A stretch of DNA of 64,000 nt, taken from positions 215,832-279,831 of the forward strand of contig NW_019029034.1 in NCBI RefSeq assembly GCF_002105155.1, read 5' to 3'. The notes below the pieces were generated by a model. That model was not told the DNA's origin. It was given only the letters and a program-made list of their open reading frames with translations, and ran no database searches. This DNA comes from Lobosporangium transversale. Taxonomy: Eukaryota > Mortierellomycota > Mortierellomycetes > Mortierellales > Mortierellaceae. The position numbers were made by a program, and so were the translations under genes. Positions 26,354 through 39,173 of this stretch are shown here, piece after piece (the stretch's first letter is position 1; each line of letters starts with the position of its first letter).

Positions 26354-27426
26354 ATGTCCTCCATCAACTTCGTCAGTGCAGGCAAGAAATCAGTAGCAAC
26401 AACAACAGCATTTTTTTTTTTTTTATTTCCTTCTTACTATTACAGACAAGACGGAAATGTTGATGACCGCATTGATTCGCAGCTATGTTAACAATTCACC
26501 CACACTGTCTTTTTTTTCTATCGGAATTATTATTAGATGCTGTCGAGGAAGCTCGCAAGGCACGTCAAGAAGAATGGAATAAGGCATATGCGAATAAAGA
26601 AAGTGAGTGAAGACTCCGCTATCTTATCTACTTTTCTTGCTAAAATGTAAAAAACTATTAATATTTCTATATTTTATTCCTATCATCCTCCCTATTTAAA
26701 TTATATCCAGATCCTCCGCCTCTGAAGGACGAAGAACCATATGATCCTCGTACGCTTTACGAAAGATTGCAAGAGCAGAAACAAAAGAAGAATGATGCCT
26801 TCCTGGAGGCCACCAAGTTTGGAAACCTTATTCATAAAATCGATAACGATGAATTTGACTTTCTCAGCTCTTTGGAAGACGAAGAAGCCAAAAAAAAGAA
26901 GGAACTCGCTGAACAGGAAGAAGAAGAGCTGAGAAAATTTCGAATGACAGTACAAAGTCAAAAATCAGCATCACCACAAGTTCCAATGCCCCTTCTTACT
27001 TCTGCCACTTCCTCTAATCCATCAAAATCACCACCCTCATCAGCATCAGTGTCAACACCAGTATCGGATCTCGGACTGGGACGAAAAAGAAAGGCATCAC
27101 TCTTTTCTGGATTAGTCAAGCGTACGGATACCAACAATAACTCTTCATCTTCATCCTCTCCACCCGCATTAACCTCTACCTCGAAGCCATCAACAGCGAC
27201 CGTATCACCAGATAAAACTAAACGTAAGGCTGAAGAATCACCTCAACCAGTAATAGTAGCAGTAGCCAAATTGGCACCAGAAAGCAAAGATACAAACAAC
27301 AAAAAAGTTAAGTTGGAGGAAAATAAGGCAACATCTATTATCTCTAGTGCCTCTGCTGCAAAACCAAAATCAAATGCGCTGCTTAGCCTGGTAGCATACG
27401 ATTCACAGAGTGATGAAGATGAATAA
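26354..27426 (+). CDS. NIP30/FAM192A-domain protein (PSME3-interacting type)
   Basis: The conserved core is DAVEEARKARQEEWNKA followed by DEEPYDPRTLYERLQEQK and FGNLIHKIDNDEFDFL, matching the NIP30 N-terminal domain of FAM192A/PIP30. The human member is nuclear and binds the PA28-gamma proteasome activator. Exons are visible at 26536-26605 and 26711-27426. The first coding exon is uncertain: an ATG at 26354 encoding SSINFV, with donor shortly after, would join in phase with the acceptor at 26535. The second half is low-complexity (Ser/Lys/Pro-rich, RKRK-type basic motifs) and the C-terminus SLVAYDSQSDEDE is acidic. It is convergent with MED1, with only 74 bp between stop codons. Confidence 0.8.
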
Positions 27427-27500
27427 AATACAACTTTTACTATCGATGCTCGTATGTATTACACCTGTGTTTCGCCATCATAAATGAAAGTGCATTTATT

Positions 27501-30500
27501 TTACACTCTGGGCCGCTTCAATATACCGCCTTCCTCTGTATAGGTCGAAGCCCTTCGTGAAAGGCTTGGTTGGTGAACAGCTTTACCTTGATATAAGTTC
27601 TCTTTCACCCATGCAAATGATCTCTTGAGTATCCACCGGACCAAAATTGGTATACTATCGCTCATCTGCAGAACCTTTGTCAACTTCTCTGGCTCAATTG
27701 AGAATAGTCGCTGCTCCTGCTGCTGCTGCTGTTGCATATCAACTAAACTACCACTCAGATTACCCATATTAGATATACTGCTCAAACCAGTGACTCCAGC
27801 TATGCCTCCTACTCCTCCCGATGATACCCCTGATGATCCTACTGTTGTTCCATTGATAAGTCGCACCGCAGGTAACCCAGTGCCTGCATCAATTAGAATT
27901 TCGATCGTCATGTTCGTTTCCGTATGTGGGTTGACGAACGAAGCCAAGATTACGTGTGGAGGCTGGGGCGTCTGGATAACAATTGAGACCTTTTGGTCAT
28001 CTTCCTTGTTGCTTTCACTAGGGACATTGCTACCGCCTTTGTCGCCACTGCTAATGCTACTACTACTACCAATGCTGGTTTGCAATTTAGTTGCTGCCAG
28101 TTCCTTATTGGTCTTTTCAACTGCGGGGTTTGAGCCTGAAACTGTTGCTTTAAAACAGCTCTGGAAGAGGGTGTTGAATGCCAGCTGTTGACGTAATAAT
28201 TTTGTGCAAATGTAGATTTGAGAAACGTGGGTGAAGGGGACTCTATGTAGTAGACGGGCTTCAATCTTGCTCCTGTCAAACGAGTAAACTTGATGCACAG
28301 CATTCACACCATAGTCTAATGTGACCTCCCACGACCTCTGTTCATTATCATTGCTGATCTATTTTTTTTTTGTTTTTTTGTTTTTTTGTATTTTGTAATC
28401 AATATTGAATAAAAAGTTAGCTTCATTTGTGATGTACCAATATGACAAAATGTCATAAACTATTCAACCAAGGTTTTACAGAAATCATACTAAGCACTCT
28501 TGAAGCGATAAATATCCTGAATTTTTATGTGAACCCATGGTTGTATTCAGACCTGCCTGGTTTGAAAGTGCTGCTAGCTGTTTAGCAACATCCTCCGATA
28601 CAACAACAGGTGGATGAAGTACTGCCACATACGCCGCCTCGACTGTAGAGTCTGTGTTAGGAACGATCCATCTCAACGGTTGTTGGAGGATCGTGGTCGG
28701 ACTGACGCTGCCTTGGTCATTCATGATAGATCCGTATGGCACGGACGTCAAGCTAAGCGAGTCTTGCTCTGAAAGCAGAAAACCACTGCGATCTGCAGGC
28801 AGATATCCAGCCAATGGTGTTGTTGATTCTTCCATCATAATGTTAATCCGATGGAAGGGTACCTTCACTTTCTCATTCGCCCCTGTTTTGCATTAAAGGG
28901 TAATATAAGTTTCCTTGTTCAGATTCCAGACGGTAATCAAGTGACAATGAAGAAGTATTGATTAGGAATTCACACCTTGCTCGATTGCTGCTGAAAGTTC
29001 TTCCCATGCTACATCTAGCAGATCTGCTTTTGATGCCCAATACGCGACAGAGGGTCCTGGAGAAACTTCGTGAGTCATTGGTATTCCGTGTCCACATGTT
29101 AAAACCCTATTAAGGTCCCTTCCGGTGAGTGACCTAAATCCAAAAATCATGGTAGTGAAAGATCCAACTGATAAGCTTTGTTGACCCTCTTCGTCATGAT
29201 GTAAATCAATTTTTTTGTGTTTCAACCAAAGGGCATCACACTTATTTTTTTCCCTCTCTTTTGCTCTGAGAGCATGTGTGAATAGAACCACATTACATTT
29301 CTCGCCTGAATAACTCTTTGAGATCCATATCCATAGACCTGATGTTGTGAAAGAAGTCAATATTTGGATATTTTTTCGAAAAGCTGTCGAGTGTTGCTAA
29401 AGCCTTTAAATTCTTTGAAAAGGCGTCAAAATCGCGACTACAATCCGGAAGGTGGACTAATTTGGTCTCTGTTGCTTTGCCAGTTTTTTCCGTCGTCGTA
29501 TGCACCAACTTTCCACATTTACACCGCAAGTTATGGCCCAGTAAACGGTCAATCTATGTTCTCAATTATAAAAATAAAAATTTCAGGTTGGCTAAAGAAA
29601 AGGTATTTGGAAATACAATAATATAGAATACAACTTCACAGTTATGAACGGCTACCCTCTCATCCTGATGAATTTCGGAAGCATAGGAGACCTTGACTCT
29701 CAAAATTGCCCCTGTACTCTCGACATCAATCTATCAGGGAGCGAATTGAACATGTTGCAATATGTAAGTCGAAGGGTACTGGTCACATAAGCGCGCCTTT
29801 AGATCTCTCCAACAATCTTTTTTGTTTGGGACATACATCGATAACAATCACATTTCCTCCGATTGTTAGTGTTGATACGGGTAACATGCTATCTGGCCTA
29901 GATCCAGTTTCCAAGTAACACTCCAATCTGATGAAGGATAGTTTTTTTTGCAAAATACAAGTAAAAGGTGTAAGGATATTTAGAAAGCTGCTCTCCCCAT
30001 CTCAAATTTTTCAAAGTGAACATAGTAATTATCATCAATTCGACTTTTTACCCAAGCCCTGTGGCCATATCCCGAATAGTGTTGATTAAATGCTCCGTTT
30101 TAATACTGCCGTCTTGTGATGCTGCTCGGAGAGTGTTTTGACATAGCTTCATGCTCAGCTTGACAGATGACAAAGCTTCCTCATGTTGTGCATCTTCCTG
30201 AAACAGGAGATTAAAAAAGAAGTAATTAGATAAAGTGCCACAGACTTCGAAAAAACTGGCAATGAAAGGTAGATACCAAATAAACATAGTTTTCTCTTTA
30301 CTTTTAGTAATGAAGAATACTTGCGGAGAGACGACGCACTAGACGAATCACTTCCATTTAATGACTGTTGCAAAGGCCCTTGAGCAAACGACAGACAAAT
30401 AGTGCGAATAGCTGCAATTTTTTCCTTGTAGTCTCGTTGCAATAAGCTTACTTGGACAGGTCCAAGGGGATGTAGTTCTAATGATGTCCAATTACGATCT

Positions 30501-30716
30501 TCTTGTCAGAATTTAAGGTCCTATTGCTCCAGTTTTATTCCAGTGTAGACGACATTTATTACCATTTGTCAATCGTGGTGGATTAGTCTGTGCAACTAGT
30601 GATGTAGCTGCTATAGTTGTTGAGGCGAGGCTCCATTGTTTGAGAGCGTCCTGAACGAGTGCCTGAAGTTCACGTAGGTGCTCCTGCACTGTTGTTGCAT
30701 TGGTCGTATTAGGCAT
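27501..30716 (-). CDS. MED1: Mediator complex subunit 1
   Basis: This matches the fungal Med1 family, a subunit of the Mediator middle module that bridges transcription factors and RNA polymerase II. The start is ATG at 30716 (MPNTTNATTVQEHLREL). Splices restore ELHPLGPVQVSLL, MATGLGLECYLETGS and then TLTIGGNVIVID. The most diagnostic segment is LKALATLDSFSKKYPNIDFFHNIRSMD, followed by CGHGIPMTHEVSPGPSVAYW. The C-terminal exon (from 28307 down) includes Ser/Gly-rich and Q7 low-complexity regions, and ends GGILKRPRV before TAA at 27501-27503. There are at least eight exons and about 800 residues. Some exon edges in the middle (29650-29900) are ambiguous, but no frameshift is needed. Identity is by motif recall, so moderately high. 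Confidence 0.82.
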
Positions 30717-30844
30717 CGTTGTCCACTGGATGACTTGAAGTTGTAAGAAACAATATAAGAAAAAAGTGACACGCGAAATAAAGATAAAAAGCAGTAGGAG
30801 CAGTAGGCATGTTGGTTATATTTAGTCTACAAAGTCTAACTTAT

Positions 30845-31314
30845 TTATGTTGTGCCCCTTGCCAGTATCCTCAACTTCCTGGCACATGCCCCGAACACAG
30901 ATCCGCTAATCCCAAGGGCTGCAACTGTGACAACAAAGAATGCATACGGATCTTGCTCCAGGTAGTTTCGAAGATTCATGCCATAAAATCCTGCAATAAT
31001 TGCACCTGATGAAATCCCCAAGGTTCCCATCGCAATCCGTAGCTCAAACAGGAGCAGTTGGTTACGTTTGGCGCCTAGGATCACATTCACAAAGTCTTCT
31101 GTAGATTGCATCTGATGTTTGACCACCGTCACCACGTTGGCAATCTCCTCCACCTGCTTCATGTATGCTTCAAGCAAGATCTCAGCTTCATCGTGCTGAT
31201 CAACCATTCGTGGATGACCCTCCTTCTTTTCTGTCAGATATAAGGCAGCCAAATCTTCGTCTAGTAGTAATAATAATAAAAAAGAAATGTGTTTACATCA
31301 ATTCAAGTATATAT

Positions 31315-31348
<34 letters not shown>

Positions 31349-32725
31349 GGTACCTTGATCCAGCAACTCCTCAAAAACATCACGTATCAAGAGTGTTTTT
31401 GACTCAAATCTAGACACTTTCTTTGTATATTGGAGCATCTCCTTCAGTTTGTTCTGATCAATCTCCTCTTCGATACTTGCCAGTAGTTTAGTTACAAAAT
31501 GTACAAGAATCTCCATCTCTGCATGAAGAGACGCCACCACTGACACAAATATCGCCTCCAATGCCCTATTCAAGCATTAATGAGCATTACTTTACTTTAC
31601 ATCAGAAAGTAAAGAAAAACATTAAAAGGCATTATTATCTGATTTACCTGAATTCATATGCTTGTCCTCCAGCTTCTACAATATCCATTCTCAATTTGAC
31701 TTGAAGATCTTTGACAAAGGGTGAATCCTCGATTTTATCTTTTGAGTCGGGAAAATCAAAGAGGACGATGTGATCTGCCTTGATCAGCGCACGAATATGC
31801 CCTAAGTTGACAAGAATGACCTCTGGGCGGACCAAGACCACCGGCATCTGATTACTAAAGCCTCCATCAATTTTACGTAGGTCTCGAGGATGCAGGCCAT
31901 ACTTTCAAGATAAAACAAAATGTGGAAGTATAACAGTGTCAGTTACTTTAAAAGAAAGGATGGCGAGAGAAAGGCTCTAGTATTTGTCTCTGCGTTCATT
32001 ACCTGTTGGCACAAATCTGATTTCAAGAATTCTCCTGACGTTGACCGAACGATATTACCCTTTGAATCAATTTCTGTGTACCGCAGTTTGATTTCATTCT
32101 TCACTGCATAGTGCGGTACAGCTGCCAAAGACTTTTGCAAGGTTGCTACTGGATTATCACCGTCCTCTAAATCATCATTTGCTCCTGCTCCAGTCCCTCC
32201 ATAAATATTGTTACTGCCACTGCTTTTGCTTCTGCGGCTTTCGAGCTTTTGATGAGATCGGGGTTTAAAAGGTATGGTTGATAAGAGCCGTTGTCGCCTT
32301 GCCATTATTCCAGCTGTCTTCTCCGATGTTTCAGCCTGACTCTGTAGTAGAAGTTGGGACTTCTGGCTCCATGACAGTTTTTGGGTCTGCATATTTGTCC
32401 GCATCTGCCTCTGCGTCACTTCCTGTGAGGTCGAACTAATGGTTGCCCGTTGATAACTCCATAGAACGTCTGATGAGCCTCTGAATTTTATTCTTGTCCT
32501 CATGGCGCGTATCTCGCCGCTGTTACAAATGTTAACTGCGAATCCATGATGGAAAGTTGAAAAACCGGTTGACACAAACGTTTTAGAGCCAAAAGGGGTT
32601 TGTCTAGCAACCGTATCCAAGCAAACTATAACAGATCCCGAAGAGGGTTTTGCTAACACCCTTACTGTTGCCGGACGCAATGATCTAAGTGGATGTTGCA
32701 CCAGGCAACAAGGATTTCTTATCAT
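30845..32725 (-). CDS. MRS2: Mitochondrial Mg2+ channel Mrs2 (CorA family)
   Basis: This is an inner-membrane magnesium channel of the Mrs2/Lpe10 branch of CorA, which forms a pentamer. The ATG at 32725 opens a basic, Arg-rich N-terminus compatible with a mitochondrial presequence. The conserved start of the domain is LRYTEIDSKGNIV, then YGLHPRDLRKIDG across an intron, and VILVNLGHIRALI. The C-terminus carries the hallmark YGMN (GFYGMNLRN) after the first membrane helix, with a second helix FFVVTVAALGISGSVFGA and a basic end. Four exons splice in frame; the third intron (about 31257-31353) contains a 30-nt T tract. It lies in tandem with MED1, 128 bp apart. Intact. Confidence 0.95.
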
Positions 32726-33106
32726 CGGGTGACGATGAATTCCAATTTTTGATCTTTTCGCTGGGATATAAGGAACAAAAACAAGCTATTCGACCAAACC
32801 GGATGAATTGTTAGCTGGCAGTAGAATCAATAGAGAATGAAGAGTATTGGGGAGCAGAAAAGAAAAGAAAAAGAGAAAGTCTTCCTTTTTGGTTTGTCAT
32901 ATATAATTCTGTGCCTGATTGAGGTCACTATGACCGTATACCATGCTCATAGTGTGTGTACACTCACAAAAACATTCATTACCACATTTTTAATAATATC
33001 AAGAGAAAAATTGCAGCCATTTAATTGTTGTACAAGCTTTACTTTTGTTGCTATTATTACTGCCACTTCCTCCTTGAGAAAGAGAACATCTAGGGTATCT
33101 ATTTTC

Positions 33107-34831
33107 TTATGCACCGGATCCTCCCCGTCCGTACTCATCTATCCTTCTATTGTACCCAAAAGGATCAATCTGTGAGCGGCGCGTGAGATTTGTATCTTGT
33201 TGCGCGAAATACTGAGTCAGCTCATCATCTTGACAATACTCATACACCTCCGTATTTTGCGCGTTTCCAGCTTGAGCGCTCCGTGATGGGGAGTATCCAG
33301 GTATTTGACACTGCTGGTACTCTTGTTGCCGACTGAAGTGGCGGATCAGCTCGGCACTGCCAGGAGAATCTGGCCTTAGAATCATATCCCCAATCATAGT
33401 GGGCGGACGTAATGGCTCACGCTCTAGTTGTGGTCGTTGTTCCTGCCGCTCCTCGTAATGCGTCGCTGCAGCGGCGGCGGCAGCGGCAGTAATAGCAGCC
33501 TGGGTAGCCGCAGCCTGATGTTCGAGCGCATGTTTCTCTATGTCCTGCTGCAGTTTTTCCTGCTCTGATCGTTGTTTTTCCTTCTCTTGAGCTAATTCTG
33601 CAGGTGACTGATCGATACCAGCTCGTGTTCCCCATCCGACTTCGTGCAGTGTAAAGAGAGCATAAATTTTCATGATTGCAAAATAGTAACCGAAGACCAA
33701 GAACGCTGGCACCCAAATAATGTCTTGAGGACGCTTGAACAAATGCGGTAGCAACTTGATAATACGGGTCATCATGAGCCAGACAACATAAGAAATGATG
33801 ATATCCCAAATGGGTAAGTGAAATTTATCCTGAGCCGATAACACAATGACAGAGATAGGTCCGGAGAGCAGTGTGATAGGATTAAATATCTTGTCTATCA
33901 TTGTAAAGGCCACATAAGGATGCCGGCTCCAGATCCTGCGCTCCATAAATAGAGAACGAAAATCAGAGCGCCAAGTGTTTCGGGTCCATCGTAATACCTG
34001 CTTAATGAATCGCCAGTTATTCTTGAAAGTCGAGAGTAGCTCCGCCTCCTTGCAGATTTGAACATAGGTATTCCATCCGTGGAAGACCATCCAACGGGTC
34101 AAAAATTTGTCATCTCCAGAGTTGAGTGGATACTTGCCCAGCCAAAAATCATGCGTGAATTCGTACTGGAACTGGGGATCCTGAAGGATACAAGTGCGGT
34201 AAGCAGCCGTCCGACCTGATAAGCAACATACTCCACCGTCGATATGGGTAGATGCTGCAATTTCAATATTACGGATCGTTAAACGGAAACCAGCGAGGAC
34301 CTCCCAGACAGTTTGGTAACGACCTACAGATTTAACGGTCTGAGAGGTGCCCACGCCTCCCATATTAGGATCCTCGAAACAAGCAAGGATATACTCTAAG
34401 CAGGTAGGAGTCCAAATAGCATCGTCATCTGCAAATACAATGATTTCACTTGTTGTATTCCTAATCCCCTCCACCATCTGTAGGCGTTTGTTGGCCTTGG
34501 GTACAGTCAACACTCTAATTTTAGTGGGATCGACCGAATTGGCGAGTTCCTGAAGAGCATCTTTCATCTTCGTCTCTGTAATGATGATGATTTCCTTGGG
34601 ATTATTAGCCAACCAAGAATGGGCAGCTTCCTTGAACTCCTCTCCAGCATCAATAGTAGGGACAACAATGGTGACATCGTATTCAGCCCGATAGGTAGGA
34701 TTACTCTTTGGCATCATAGGACGATAAAAGAAGTAGGCAAGCAGTTTGATGATAAACCACAAATACCGATAGAACCCAACCACACCCAGCGGTACAAAGA
34801 CCGGGAATAGATCCTTTGTCAGATATAACAT
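33107..34831 (-). CDS. Processive glycosyltransferase family 2 (Cps1/hyaluronan-synthase-like)
   Basis: This is a single-exon 574-codon gene for a membrane-embedded GT2 polysaccharide synthase resembling fungal Cps1 and hyaluronan/chitin synthases. It shows a TM segment at residues about 10-35, the VVPTIDAGEEF nucleotide-binding strand, FADDDAIW (the DXD-like site), SGDDKFLTRW, and QVLRWTRN (QxxRW product-binding motif), then three to four C-terminal membrane segments. The last 150 residues are a cytosolic Gln/Glu/Ala-rich tail with an A8 tract. The product polysaccharide cannot be told from sequence. ATG is at 34829-34831 and TAA at 33107-33109. The absence of introns contrasts with all neighbours. 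Confidence 0.92.
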   Translation of the reverse strand: MLYLTKDLFPVFVPLGVVGFYRYLWFIIKLLAYFFYRPMMPKSNPTYRAEYDVTIVVPTIDAGEEFKEAAHSWLANNPKEIIIITETKMKDALQELANSVDPTKIRVLTVPKANKRLQMVEGIRNTTSEIIVFADDDAIWTPTCLEYILACFEDPNMGGVGTSQTVKSVGRYQTVWEVLAGFRLTIRNIEIAASTHIDGGVCCLSGRTAAYRTCILQDPQFQYEFTHDFWLGKYPLNSGDDKFLTRWMVFHGWNTYVQICKEAELLSTFKNNWRFIKQVLRWTRNTWRSDFRSLFMERRIWSRHPYVAFTMIDKIFNPITLLSGPISVIVLSAQDKFHLPIWDIIISYVVWLMMTRIIKLLPHLFKRPQDIIWVPAFLVFGYYFAIMKIYALFTLHEVGWGTRAGIDQSPAELAQEKEKQRSEQEKLQQDIEKHALEHQAAATQAAITAAAAAAAATHYEERQEQRPQLEREPLRPPTMIGDMILRPDSPGSAELIRHFSRQQEYQQCQIPGYSPSRSAQAGNAQNTEVYEYCQDDELTQYFAQQDTNLTRRSQIDPFGYNRRIDEYGRGGSGA

Positions 34832-37588
34832 CGTTAAGGATTTTGATGTTTATATGATTAACGATTCGTGAGTTGCTGGCGTAGGCGCTTGATGGTCACT
34901 CAATATCCAATGATGTAGTAATATGTCGAGACAGAACGACCTAATAAGCTTTTTTTAAAAGTGAAAGTGAGTAGATGGACAGATGCCAATCTCTTTTTTC
35001 AGGCACCGATAGGCCCAATGCGGAGGAAGGTCAAAAAAGAAGTTTTTTTTTTTTTTTTTTTTCAGAAATGCTCATCGTCAACATGAACATTGCATTACCT
35101 CAACTAATGACGAAAAAGACCACCCAAGAGACGTTAATTGGGATTATATAGAATATTCAGTGACCACTGGTCACTGGTCCAGCTAAATGTAGAATCGATG
35201 TAAAGGGGTGGGTGAGTCGAGAAGAAAGAAAGAAAAATAGTGAAGAGAGAGAGAAGAAAAGAAGAGATTGAGAACGACCGATAGACCGAAAAGAGGCGCC
35301 GTGGACAGGGCGGATATTGACAGAGTACTAAAGTATCATGAAAGATTGAATGGGACAAAAAAAGGGGGCGAACATGGGCAACAACAATGATATTTAACCT
35401 AGCATGCCCCTGGATAAGAAGCGGACATTCATTTGATGAATGTACTCTATCAAGATGCAGATGCAGGTGTTTCCTCAACAGGATCCCTGTCTTACTCAAT
35501 CCATCACAATTGAAGAATAACTAGCACAATCGCCCACAACGGTAAAAATAGATCCCATTGAGAGATGTCATTAAGACAAAAAAACATCACGGTATATATC
35601 TGCTCCTACTACCATCTCCGAATAATATCCTGATTCCTTAGAGTCAGGGGCTCTTATCTTGGAACATCCAACATGGAATTACATGCTTTTAACCTGGGTT
35701 TGATGTAACAATCATACGAACGTTCCACAAGCAAGAATCCTAAATTAAGTATTTGAACGAGATTGTACGGGAAACAGATGGCGAAATCGTGTGGACACAA
35801 ATAGATCGCGAAAGAATGCTACTATCAGCTAAGCAGGAGAGAATGATTTCTCATGAGAATCCAGCATGGTACAATGGAATGTATGTCTCATAGCAATAGT
35901 TCAATGGCAATACTATCCCATCAGGATCTGACTGTAAGGTTTTCAGCACTCCATTCTTCACTCCAATGCACTGATACATCAGCGGTAAACTTCTTTGTAT
36001 CTTCCATAAGTATAAATATTCGTAATTTGCGCGGGTATTCACTTGATAAATTCTAGGCCTCGATCTCGACCATCTTGGACATTTGTTCTGCGTGTACTCT
36101 ACTTACCCACTTGCTTTTTACTTTTGATAATCTGCTCCCAGCCTTGTACAGCGCGAAATCGCTTTTTTTGCTTCTATTTGACCGCACTATCATTTCTCAC
36201 TTTCACTCCACCGACAATTCTTTTTTTACCAAGAACGTGCAAGCTTTTTATTTTTATTTTTTAAATGAATCCAAGGTGATATCCAGAGAATCGTATCCAT
36301 AAACATTAGAATTAAGAATGCTGTTATTATTGTTAACTGAGCTCAGAAAAAGTTCTTCTCTCACGCGATGTCATACCGTTTACTGGTATCAAGGAAAAAA
36401 AGACACATCACCTCATTATGACACAGAAAACAAATTCACAAATATTGATGTTGATGTTGAGCTGTTGTTATTGTTGATGCTGTGCAGACTATTCAATTGC
36501 TTTAAGTGCGTAATATGATTGAAACACTTGCACTCTGCATCCAAACAAGAATAAGAGTACAACAGATTCCATATTTAGACATAACGATGCCCCGAGTCCA
36601 GATTAAAAGCTATGGACGAATATTGCATACTACATATAAGGGTTCTATGCAACATATGGTAGTAAGGACAATTGTCTTGAAAAAAAAAAAAAAAAAAAAA
36701 AAGAGAGAAGCTCCTGCTTGCGGATGGAAAACCGAAATGGTTTCGAATAGGTGAGGTTGAGTTCATGACGAGTGCAGAGAAAAAAAAAAAAAAAAAAGAT
36801 CCTAAGATAAAGGACAGTACGCAGAGCATGCAGATCCACCTTTGCTTTTTTTTTCTGCATCTATCCCACATGCTACACTCTTGTCTGTCATTCCAGTTAA
36901 AAAGATTTTTGTTTGTAGACTATTGACTTACGTTATAGCCATCTGCGGGAAGAAAGCACAAAGAGAAAAGATAGATACCATCTTGGGTCTGAGGATTTAT
37001 TTTTATAAAATATGTTGTAAGCGAAAGGTAGCCCTCGCCTCCCGAACCCGATCGACATGCAGATGTAAATTCATTGGTCTAGTGCAATGCTATGTGATGG
37101 ACATTCCAGCAAGGAGAGAGGAGAAGCAGGATCATCAATGCTATCCTCGATTATAAATATATATCAATGAACCCACTTTGCTCGAAATAAAAGGCTGTTG
37201 ATGGTCAATGGTGAATAAATTGTCTCTCTTCTCTCTTTCGCACCATTTCTTAACTTAATGTAGGTAACCCTGTTATGTGTAACTGAGCTAGTTAATAATA
37301 AACAGAGACACTCGATTTTGTCCAGTCACCTCAGTCTTCACTCTTCTCCCCTCCACTCTCTTTCACCCACACCTCTTTTTTCTTCTCCACCCTTGCCTCT
37401 TCTCCTCTCCCTTTCTCTTATCGATCTCCTTGTTGTTCCTTCCCTCCTCCTTCCCATCCCTCCTTCTCTCAACTCTGGAGGTATTCTCATTTCCTTAATT
37501 CCCCTAGTCTCCTTAATCTCATCATACATATTCTATCTACAATCTCGTCAATCGAAACCGTTATTTATTTATTTACCATCATAACGTC
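34832..37588. promoter_or_regulatory. 2.8-kb divergent spacer with pyrimidine-rich leaders
   Basis: Upstream of the GT2 gene, a GA-rich block (about 35205-35290, CT-rich in the transcript) and a T21-type tract at about 35042-35062 occur. Two A tracts lie at about 36680-36702 and 36780-36798. Upstream of the tetraspanin, a CT-rich block spans about 37325-37480. The short frames here are not convincing, and no RNA gene was recognised. Confidence 0.45.
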
Positions 37589-39131
37589 ATGCCACACAAT
37601 GCCCCAAATCCAACAGAGAGTAGTTATAACAACACCTCCCCTCAGGAAAGCAATAGGTAATTAATCAGACCTTTGCCACCCTTTCCTTTAATGGTTCCAT
37701 CTGTGCATATCAATATTTCTGCACTTTTCCAAGCTGTATTCTAAAATGTTTATTGAAATCGAGCAAGAATTCAAAAATAATGGCTGCTTATATCGCCACC
37801 CAAAATAAGCATTAAGAAAATCCTCCATCAATGAATTTCCTCGTGTCTTTTGGTCCAAGCCCTGAGTTGAAAGAAGAGGAGCGAAAAGAAATAGACAGTA
37901 AAGCCGACAAACAAATAGACAGAGGCTATGAGTGTGAGCACTGAGCAGTGTAGTGAAGAACTGGATACAAATAGTCCAGCATATTTATTTATGATGCCAT
38001 ATTCATCTAACAGTTAGGGATGAAGTTAAAAAAAAATAAGAAGGGGTGAACAGAATTCCTATTTCCTTTGGCTCTTTGTTGACGGTTGGGTGTGCATCCT
38101 CCGCATAGAACACTTGTAACAACCCATTGATCTTTATCTACCTATTTATTGTAGTTCATTAGACGACGCCGCTGGACCCCGATCCCCATATTTAGAACTC
38201 ATTGAACAGTCTTTCTTTTCAGAGCAGGATCTGTCCTTACCTGAGCGAGACATTTCAAGCCCAATAATAACGCACGCCAACTCGCCCTACATACAGACGC
38301 ACGCTAGCTCTCAAAAACCTAAAGATCGCATCATGAATGCCTTCAAACGTGGAAGCAAGGACACACTCACTCCTGACAGAACGCCTTCACCAATCAATTA
38401 TTCGCATTCCGTCCATGCGAGAGCACAACTTCAACCTGAAGCAAGCACCGCCCCTGTAATCGTTCAAAAATCAAACTCGTCTTATATCACGGACGGATCA
38501 CTATCATCCCTTTCTACCTCAGTATCTGCGGCGACGCCAGTCATGCCTAAGATTACTCCCAAACAAGGTCATGAAAGCGGCAACAGTGATACGCTTTTAA
38601 TTCCTGATAATGCACAATCGACTCCAATGCAACAGCAGCAGGATATCCCCGTTCCCGCTCCATACAGGGCACCGCCCATCAACAATTCTACTAACTCTAT
38701 GATTTATAACAACAACAACCATAACAGTGGCAGCAACAACTACAAAAACAACTATTTGCCGCCCACAGCGGCACTTGCAATTAATGGCAGTCTTACTCGC
38801 CCGGCATCACCATTTGCCGCTGCAAACTCAAATAATGGGTCCTCTGATGGTCGTGAAAAGACCAATAGTCTGGGCTCGACATACCATGGGTCCAGGAACA
38901 GCTCTGGACTGGACCCCAGCTACAATCTTACACGAACTGACTTGACTTTGGAAGGCCTTGCAGACCGATGGCGTGCATATCAAGCTCTTATGAAGAAGCG
39001 TTACACTGAGTATCCCTTTTATAAACGCTGGACGAAATCAAAGTGGATCCTCATCTTTTCAAATCTTTTATTGCTTGCGTACTCATGCGCAGTCCTTGCT
39101 ATTACTATTGGGTACATAATGAAGAGTAAGT

Positions 39132-39173
<42 letters not shown>

